From contig CM022672.1 of the NCBI GenBank assembly GCA_012295275.1, positions 33,415,716-33,479,715 of the forward strand: DNA of 64,000 nt, in the 5' to 3' direction. Shown here piece by piece: positions 55,271-64,000 of this stretch. The notes beneath the pieces are model-generated. The model did not search any database. It saw only the letters and a list, made by a program, of their open reading frames with translations, and had not been told where the DNA came from. The DNA is from Chrysomallon squamiferum (lineage: Eukaryota > Mollusca > Gastropoda > Neomphalida > Peltospiridae). Made by a program: the position numbers and the translations under genes. Position 1 is the first letter of the stretch; every line of letters begins with the position of its first letter.

Positions 55271-58200
55271 TTAATTTAGAATGTGTATAACGTATGAGAC
55301 TTTGTGTGTGTGTTTCAATGTTTATATGTGCATATTTACGTGTATGTGATTGCTTGACGTGTATTTTGATGCACAATCCACACACACACACAAACACACA
55401 CAGAGAGTCATATCAAGTATATATACTTTGCTTATTCTATCACCCATTGCCTTTTGTTGAATGGTTTGTTGTATAACGATTTATCATCCCATCACGAGTT
55501 CCCGCACGAGTGATCTGTCTCTATAACAATCTATATGTCTTATATATACACATTTCCATCTGTCCGTGCGATTTCTGTCTGTTTCTCTATCTGCCTTTCT
55601 TTTTCCTTTCTGTCTAGCCGCCTGCATAACTAACTACATGTCTATAAACTCTATCTTTCTGTATGTGTGTCTGTCTGAGTATCAGTCTTTTTTATTGTTG
55701 TTTCGTTCGTTCTTTTAACTTTTTTCTGTTTTGTTTCTTTCTGTCGTGTGTAAGTGTATATAAATCGATATTTCAGTCTCCATACTGTGTACATGTATGT
55801 ACTGTATTTGTTTATGAGTCATGGTTCGTTAAATAAAAATAATAATATAAATACTACGTAAAGAAACGAAATACTATTTAAAAATAGACATTCAGTAACA
55901 GATGTCATTTTATAACTAAAAAACATCCAAAAAAGTAAAAAATAAATAAATATGGTAGCAAAATACAAATACAGAAGTAAAAATTAAACAGAAAAATAAA
56001 AATAAAGAGAAGAAAAATGACAATCGTTATTATTACCGTTTATTTATTTATTATTTTTTTCGTTCATTTTTTCATTCTGTTAGATAATTAATAAATGATT
56101 AGTATTAACTAAATTTGCGAAAAAAAAAGTAAACTTACAAAAAGGAAAAAAGAATGAATGAATAAATAAATAAATAAAGATGTAAATTAATAAATAATGA
56201 GTTAACAAAGAAAGAAACAAACAAAAACAGTAAATTTAAATCCAGTTATACTTTGGTATCTGAATAACTCGACAGCTAATATGAATCGTTCTTAACACCG
56301 GTAGCAATAACAGCTGACTTATAAAAATAAAACTGTCGTGTCGCGATATGTCACACGGCTGACAAATATTATATCAATGCGTGCACCATTTCTCGTTCAG
56401 GTGACAAATCATAAACAGACATCTGAATGATTTCTCAGACAAGATTTCTCAATACCACCCGTGCCTTTTTAAAAAACTTCTAATCTTTTTATGCCTGCAT
56501 CACTTTGTGAGAGACTGATAAATCGCGACGTTACTGTCGCCATTGTGTTGCAAAGTTCAAACATAACATTTGTGACAGTGTATGAATTTGCTTCCTGGTC
56601 ATTAAGCGAATTAAAATGAAAATTGTTTTATGCATTTTAAAAAAGAAACTGTCATGTTAAACACTTAATTTCAGTTGCTAATTTATGCTTTGACAATATC
56701 CTGTTTAATAAAAAGTATTTTTACCGAATGATCCAGCTTCAGATATCTGAAAAGAAACTGCAAGGGGCGATCAGCCATTTTTAAGATAATTGATCATTTC
56801 GTGAAAACGTTCACAGCTGCTCATAGAGAAACTGTTTATACTTATAGAGGCATTATTGTTTTCGATTAAAATACAGAGTTTGATAGGTTTTCTTCAACAA
56901 CATCGTTATGGTAAAACTTTATTAACATGGGTCGTGATAACCCACCAGGCCCCAGGGTAAGGGATCCTGCGGGTAAAACAGTAAATTGCCACTAAATTGT
57001 ATGAGAAGAGACATCTCACTTTCTTACGTATTTTTTCTTTCTAGGCATTCTTTTTATAGGAGATACACCACTCTAGTCTATCATCAAGTAAAGTAATACC
57101 AGTAATTAAGTACCTATCAGTTATCTGTTCGTTTGAAATGCAGAGGGATCCAATGAGCCACCTGCCCATGGAACATCAGAGTGGCTTATCGAAACCCACA
57201 GAAAATGGCTCACTGGTCCCCAACTCCACATTCATTATGTTCGCCCAGTGTAACAGAGAACCACATGGCTGGTCGACGAAAACTGCATTAAGAAGTGAAA
57301 AGATATTTCTAGCAAAAACACAACCCTTTACTATGAAATATGTGTTATCACCTCAATCGACCCCCAGTGTCTCCTATAATACCAGATTCCGCTGCAAAAC
57401 GCTGATCAAAGCAAGGCTAAAGTTTCAAGTTCTCTCCGTGACCTCCGTGATCATCAAACGGAACCGCTGTCTTCTGCAACCGCCCGCTACCCGTTTCTAC
57501 TGCGTCACACCCAGAACCAGAGCCTGGACTCAAATCCCGGATAGATTCCTGAGGACGTTGATGGAACCCGTGGAATTAAAGAGGAAAGAGAAACCATTAG
57601 GTGGGACAAATTTCAAAACTGATTTAGTTCGTCATACAAAATTGACCGCAAATTACTGTAACTTCAAAATTTAAAAATTCGTGATCGCTTATATTCATGT
57701 AAAAGAACTCTGATTATTAGCATATATTGGCAGTTAGATACAGATTATTTACTTATTATAATTATCAATACATATTTAATATTTGTTGTTACTTCATCTT
57801 TTCTTGATTTCATATACAGAGCCTAGATTATCTCAAGGATATCCACATACAAATTAGTACTTTAATAATATATACATATTTACTTAGTTAAAAGAACTGT
57901 GTCTAACGAAATACAGTTTCATAGATAAACTGGTTTTACATTAAACAAAGACAAGATTGTCTATCTTCCTCACAACTCTACTGTTTCACGTTTGATGCAA
58001 ACAGAATTGACTCAGTCATTCCCAGGTGGAGAGGTAATTTATTATCAATTAGCAACGCCCTCTTCATTCTAGTTCATTTCAAAGTTATTGCTGAATTTCT
58101 GTTCTGTTTCTGTCCCTAGACCTCTAATGGGATATCGTTCACATTAGACGAAAAAGAATATGCGACCCATTATGGATTCTTAAGGAACGTTACATCTAAT

Positions 58201-59160
58201 TGTGGCGATGGTAGAAATAATGTCAGCGATTTTTTCCACCTCATGTCACTCATGTAAATACGATCGAAACCAGTTTAGTCCGAGTTATTGTAATATCTAT
58301 ATCAAATCGCCATGATCAACCATATCAGAGACCTGTTACGTATCTACATAATTCCCTATGTTATGCCCTTGCTTAATACAATTGTTTAGATTTCGAAAAA
58401 AAAAAATATATATCAAAAAGAACGACTGAAAATAGAGGAAGTTAATACATTTTAATAAAATAAACAAAAATCTTTTTTAGTCTGTTTTTTTTTTATTATT
58501 ACTTAAAATAAGCACACGTTATTATAGATATAAATTACACTGAAGATAAATAATTTAAGTAATTTTAGAAGAATACAAAGGAAAAGTAAAAGCAGAAGAA
58601 AAAGAAAAGTAAGCGTAATGATAATATATTTATTTAAAGTAAACATCTGAAAATAAAAACAAAGATTTAAATTAGTTTAAATGTTTTGTAATCGATAAGC
58701 TACATTAGTTATGTTAGGTTGCTTATATTCATTGTTATTCCATTTGTAATATATTTATTTTTATTAGATATCGAACGACGAAAAATCATATATTTTGTTA
58801 TCGACAGAAGCGAAGTAACTCTAAATAATAAGTAGGTCAACGAAGCAGACGACTACAAGGTAACTAAGTAATTAAGTCAATGTTTTATATAAACAAAAAA
58901 CCATACCGTTTAAAAAATAAAAAATAAAAAATGTATAAACAAATGAATATATATATATATCGAACTTAATGAAAAATAAAATATACTTTTCGCATAAGGT
59001 CATCGTTATTTACCAAGGGGAAGTCACTCTAGTAGGTGAACGAAGCAGACGATTAAAAGTAAATACGAGATGAGTAGAAAATGAAAAATGATTTTAAGAT
59101 ACCCCCGTTATCGGTTGCATCATCCAACTGTATTTTAACTGACTATACGAGGTAAGTTTA
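55271..59160 (-). repeat. Duplicated spacer block P, inverted copy
   Basis: Inverse of 27060-31247. It is the most divergent P copy. A 178-codon frame at 57138-57674 (plus) is open only in this copy; see rejected items. Confidence 0.7.
57997..58290 (-). mobile_element. Non-LTR reverse transcriptase relic, inverted copy
   Basis: Inverse of the relic at 27936-28254 with the same stops and additional indels; the YTDD region is deleted or rearranged near 58110. Confidence 0.6.
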
Positions 59161-59731
59161 GACAACTATTTCATTTTGTAACTTCTTTTCTTTTTTTTTT
59201 TTTTTTTTTCTTAATGTTACTTAAAGTCATGAAGTTTTATACAAACTTAAACCAGATTTTCCTGAAGCACATGGTTACACGGTATTATTATAATATTTTA
59301 AAATAGTCTTTTGTTTTACAAAACTGATGAATCTAACAAATATTTTGTAACTTTGTATAATTCATACAATCTTAAAAAAAAATCTTAATTAATTTATTTG
59401 TAAGTATCTTTGAATCAGCTTCAAAGATATAAAAAACAAAACATTTCTTTTTCTGCAGGATTAAATATTAAGCTTTTATATAAAAAATAACAATTTGTAG
59501 CCAAAATGCTTACATTTCAAATAATAATAATAATAATAAATAAATAAATAAATGTGCTAAAATGAAATTCATGCTTAAATTTATAAATGTTATAAGATAA
59601 TAATAATTTTAAAAGCATTATAAAAATTATATTAAAAAAATGTTCTTCATTCACAACATAGCTGATCAACTAACATAAAAATCAAGTTGTTATGAGGAAA
59701 AACAATATATAGCCAAGATACTTACATTTTA

Positions 59732-59777
<46 letters not shown>

Positions 59778-60645
59778 TTAATAATAATAATTTCAGTTTT
59801 TCCTCTTCATATGATCAAATACATTTTTTGTATTAGGATATGAAGCAAATATATTAAATATAATCCAGCCTGTTGGTTCACTTACTACTGTTTGATTTAA
59901 CTTACATAAGTCTCAGATACTTTTCCTATTCATTTACAGTTTTTTATATTAACACATCTCATAAAATTATTTTATCATTGTTAAGCTGTTTATCAACAAT
60001 CTTAACATCATAGTGTTTCTCAGTATACACCTGATGAAAATTTGTTCATGTCATGTAAAACACATTTTAATATTAATTTTAAAAACAACGGTTAAAAATA
60101 CTAAATTAAATATTATAAAAATATGCATATTAAGATTACAGTTAATTATTTATCACTGCATGAAAGTATTAAATTACAGTTAAATATCAATCATATGATC
60201 CCATGATAAATATTTTAAAATTGAGTTAGTTTGAAATCTTCCAAAAAATAATTCAATGAATGCGAAATCAAAACATAACTATCTGCTTTTGTTATTTTTC
60301 AGTTTTTGTTGATATAAATGGAATATCATTTTAAAATCAAAACAAAATTTCTAACTCTTCAATATTACAATTATTAAAATACAAATATAAAAACTATTTG
60401 CTCTAAATTAGTTGTTCTATACATTAGTATGTAAATAACATGAAAACATATATATATATCTGGAAAAACACATTAACATATCAAATATTATCATATATAC
60501 ATATAAATAAGGATTAAAAGAAATTTAATAATATATTTAATAATGAGTAAACTTTAGAAAATCAAAACTATTAAAATATTATTTCTATAAACCAAATACA
60601 TTGGTTCATATTATATCAAAACAATAATTTTATGATCTGTATAAA
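59161..60645 (-). repeat. Sacsin-downstream block S, inverted and diverged
   Basis: Reverse complement of about 25335-27059 with noticeable divergence; the last bases before the gap correspond to about 25340. AAT arrays at about 59521-59540 and 59737-59776. No coding sequence. Confidence 0.65.
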
Positions 60646-60845
60646 NNNNNNNNNNNNNNNNNNNNNNNNNNNNNNNNNNNNNNNNNNNNNNNNNNNNNNN
60701 NNNNNNNNNNNNNNNNNNNNNNNNNNNNNNNNNNNNNNNNNNNNNNNNNNNNNNNNNNNNNNNNNNNNNNNNNNNNNNNNNNNNNNNNNNNNNNNNNNNN
60801 NNNNNNNNNNNNNNNNNNNNNNNNNNNNNNNNNNNNNNNNNNNNN
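60646..60845. other. Assembly gap, 200 N
   Basis: Placeholder gap. Left: inverted sacsin downstream sequence. Right: middle of a type A exon 2. The two sides are not adjacent in any other copy. Confidence 0.98.
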
Positions 60846-60905
60846 ACGTGTCGCCAACGTCTGATTGTCTACCATCTTCATCTTTACAGTGTTTACCCAC
60901 AGAAC
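60846..60905 (-). pseudogene. Type A beta-MSP exon 2, 5' part beside the gap
   Basis: Minus strand: acceptor TATACACAG, then SVGKHCKDEDGRQSDVGDT before the N run. Intact as far as visible. Exon 1 would be expected near 61500, but the type A unit is cut at about 61436 and replaced by block P, so the gene lacks its signal-peptide exon. Confidence 0.75.
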
Positions 60906-61186
60906 CTGTGTATAAAATAATATAAATATGCACTGTTTATTCCGCCATTATTAAAATTAACATGATCATACTGACGAAAATTATGTTGTTGATGATGACG
61001 TTTTATAGAGGTAGTAGGAGTGGTAGTAGTAATAATGATAATGATCATGATAATTATGATGTTGGTGATGAAGATAGCAGTAGTAGTACTAATAGTAAGT
61101 AGATGAACATTGCAGTAGCTGTAGTAGTAGCAGTCATATAAAAAAGGAGACATAGTAGTACCAGCAGTAGTAGTAACTTGGGTGAT

Positions 61187-61267
<81 letters not shown>

Positions 61268-61436
61268 CGGCAGCAACAACAATAACAATTATTATTATAA
61301 CATTAATCTATGTTTAGAAGTATTGGAAGTAGCAAATTACTAGTAGTGGATAATAGTAGCCGTAGTGGTAGTAGTAGTAGTTATCGATGCAGTGGTGATA
61401 GTTGCAGTGGTATAAGTAGTAGTAGTCGTAGTAATA
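60906..61436 (-). repeat. Type A intron 1 with (AT)n array
   Basis: Matches 40502-41036. (AT)n at about 61187-61261. Ends abruptly at a CAGT junction into block P. Confidence 0.75.
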
Positions 61437-64000
61437 CAGTTGGATGGTGCGATCGAGTACAGGGGTATCGTAAAATAATTTTTCATTTTTCTAATCATCT
61501 CGTATTACTTTTTTTTTTTTATCGTCTGCTTCGTTCACCTACTTTATAAACTAGAGTTACCTCCCTTCCTTTACTAACGAAGACCTTATTCTAACAGTAT
61601 GTTTTATTTTTACTTGAGTTCGATATACCTAACTTTTTATATAATTTTTTGTTTTTATTTTTTTAAACGTTATGATTCTTTTTTTATATAAATCATTGAC
61701 TTATTTACTTATTGTAGTCGTCTGCTTCTTTGAACTGCTTATTATCTAGAGTTACTTCCCTTCTGTTTTATTTTTTTCAGCGATGTTCGATATCTAATAA
61801 AAATAAATATTTTATTGCAAATTGAATAACGATGATTATGAGTAACCAACGTAGCTAATCGATTAGAAAACATTTAAGCTAATTTAAATTTTTACTTTTA
61901 TTGTCACTGTCGTTAAAATATTTAATTTAGAAAAAATATATTATGCTTACTTTTATTTTTCTTTGTATTCTTCGTTTTAATACTTTAATTATTTATCTTC
62001 AGTGTAAATTATATCGATAATAATGTGTGCTAAGTAATAAATAAATATAGACAAAAAGAAAATGTTTGTTTATTTTATTAAAATGTATTTTGATTCTTAA
62101 CATCGTCTATTTTCAATCGTTCTTTTTTGACTGACACTATTTTGGAAAAATTAATGATAGGACAGAAAGCAAGGACAAAACAAAGGAAATTATGTTGGTG
62201 TGTAACAGTTCTCTGATATGGTTGAACATGGCGTTTTGATCCAGATAATAAAAGCTCTAGTCTCAATAATTCAGACTAAACTGGTTTCGATCCTATTTAC
62301 GTCAGTAACATGATGTGGAAGAAATCGGTGTCATTACTTCTATCATGGGTCGCATATTCTTTTTCATCTAATGTGAACGATATCCCATTAGATGTCTAGT
62401 GTAAATTATTATTCTATACCGACGATTGCACTTCTGTTGCTAGACAGAAACACAACAGAATTTCAGCAATAACTGCTTTGATCAGCGTTTTGCCGCGGGA
62501 TATGGAAAGATAGGAGAAACTGGGATCGATTGAGGTGATAACACATATTTCGTAGATGCTGTAAAGGGTTGGGTTTTTGTTCGAAATTTCTTTTCACTTC
62601 TTAGTGCAGTTTTCTTCGATCGGCCATATGGTTCTCTGGTACACTGGGCGAACATAATGAATGAGGAGTTGGGGAACAATCAGCCATTGTATGTAGGAGA
62701 CTAGTATAGTGTCCCATGGTCAGGTGGCTGATTGGATGCCACTGCATTTCAAACGAACAGATGACTGATAGGTACTTAATTACTGGTATTACTTTACTTG
62801 ATGATAGACTTGAGTGGTGTATCTGCTATAAAAAGAATGCCTAGAAAGAAAAAATACGGAAGAAAGTGAGAGGTCTCTTCTGATACAATTTAGTGGCAAG
62901 TTTGATGTGTGTTGTTTCTAGGTAGTTTTACTGTTTGATATCATGACCCACAGGATCCCTTACCCTGGGGCCTGGTGGGTTATCACGACCCATGTTAATA
63001 AAGTGTTTACCATAACGATGTTGTTGAAGAAAACCTATCAAACTCTATATTTCAATAAAAAGAAATAATGCCTCTATAAACATCAGCAGTTTTTCTGACA
63101 GCAGACGCGAACGTTTTCATGAAATGGCAGATCGCCCCTTGCAACTGACACTTGAACTATTTCCTTAGCAGAATGAAATCTGTGAGAGGAGTAGCAATAC
63201 ACTGCTACAGCAGCTGGCTTCCTTGCATCACAATGGCGACTGTAGCGTCACGATTTGTCAGTCTCTCACGAAGTCATGCAGGCATTAAGAGATTAAAGAC
63301 ATTTTTAAAAAGGTACGTGTGGTATTGAGACATTTTGTTGAGAAATCATGCAGATGTCTGTTTATGATTTGTCACCTGAACGAGAAATGGTGCACGCATT
63401 GTTGATATAATATTTGTCAGCCGTGTGACACATCGCGACACGACAGTTTTATTTTGATAAGTCAGCTGTTATTGCTACCGGTGTTAAAAATGATTCATAT
63501 TAGCTGTCGAGTTATCCAGGTACTAACGTACAACTGAATTTAAATATACTGTGTTTATTTATTTGTTTCTTTGTTAGATCATTATTTGTTATTTATTTAT
63601 TTATTTATTTATTCGTTTACTTTTTTTTTGTAAGTTTATATTTTATTTTTTGTGAAATTTAGTTAATACTAATAATTTATTAACTATGTAACTGAATGAA
63701 TACATAAATAAATAAACAGTGGTAAAAACGACGCTTATTTTTCTTCTCTTTATTTTTCTGTTTAATTTTTATTTCTGTGTTTGTGTTCATTTATTTATTT
63801 ATTTTTTATTTATTTAGATGTATTTAGTCATAAAATGACATCTGTTACTGAATGTCTATTTTTAAATAGTATTTCGTTTCTTTACGTAGTATTTATATTA
63901 TTATTTTTATTTACCGAACTTTGAGTCATAAACAAATACAGTACATACATGTACACTGTATGCAGACTGAAATATCGATTTATATACACTTACTCGAGAC
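61437..64000 (+). repeat. Duplicated spacer block P, copy 4 (cut by window end)
   Basis: Matches 42440-46000 with an internal deletion at about 62473 (RT relic joined to the later part) and another near 62905. Short frames here are shared repeat sequence. Confidence 0.75.
62240..62472 (+). mobile_element. Non-LTR reverse transcriptase relic, truncated copy
   Basis: Carries the NWFRSYL-like and VNDIPLDV / FYTDDCTSVA parts, then is cut at 62472-62473 by a deletion that removes the NKLSLHLGKTE part. Confidence 0.7.

Noticed and set aside
57138-57674. 178-codon plus-strand ORF starting MQRDPMSHLPMEH
   Set aside because: It lies in inverted block P. The matching sequences at about 28650-29080, 44050-44460 and 62500-62760 have early stops or indels, and it shows no recognisable domain. 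Probably a chance opening in repeat DNA.

Overview
This window looks like nuclear DNA from a mollusc, most probably a cephalopod. It is AT-rich and crowded with microsatellites. It has GT-AG introns, AATAAA polyadenylation signals, decayed non-LTR and Tc1/mariner transposon pieces, and two 200-N scaffold gaps (17983-18182 and 60646-60845). The species assignment is an inference. It rests on the repeat style and on an expanded family of small secreted cysteine-rich proteins of the beta-microseminoprotein (beta-MSP / PSP94) type, the family to which the squid egg-capsule contact pheromone that triggers male aggression belongs.

The main content is a beta-MSP-like gene cluster whose genes are split into three short exons: signal peptide plus first Cys; a CxxCxC...CC exon; and a terminal exon with the last three Cys. 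The terminal exon joins in the same phase in every copy. I assembled these exons by hand on both strands. Three complete 'type B' genes lie on the minus strand (3389-6182, 11236-12992, 46916-48454; 112-113 aa). One complete chimeric gene lies on the plus strand (35311-36801; 110 aa, type A exons 1-2 joined to a type B exon 3). One complete 'type A' gene carries a premature stop (39655-41198, minus). There are also partial or broken loci: a type A terminal exon at the left edge (435-564), orphan terminal exons (8357-8477 type A; 33201-33327 type B), a type A pseudogene (53753-54384), an exon 2 stub beside a gap (60846-60905), and four 'type C' terminal exons (14926, 17208, 50432, 52748), each carrying four 65-bp tandem units that break the reading frame.

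Layout: 1-6182, type A terminal exon tail-to-tail with type B gene 1. 6183-8356, single-copy spacer. 8357-12992, orphan A exon and B gene 2. 13000-17982, two tandem C units. Gap. 18183-23124, the C-terminal third of a sacsin-like chaperone (SRR-like region, J domain, HEPN domain), the only large gene and the only one unrelated to beta-MSP. 23125-35000, its 3' region followed by duplicated spacer blocks with LINE relics. 35000-41500, an inverted pair of A genes around a segment holding one B and one A terminal exon. 42400-53560, spacer block, B gene 3 and two more C units (a second copy of the 11.2-18 kb arrangement). 53560-60645, A pseudogene and inverted copies of the spacer and of the sacsin downstream region. 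Gap. 60846-64000, A exon 2 stub and another spacer copy.

The genes appear to have evolved by segmental duplication, inversion and intronic recombination, with several breakpoints next to microsatellites. No operon logic applies. The functional units would be individually transcribed secreted proteins of about 95 mature residues with five disulphides. Identities rest on cysteine spacing, exon phase and motif recognition; no database search was run.
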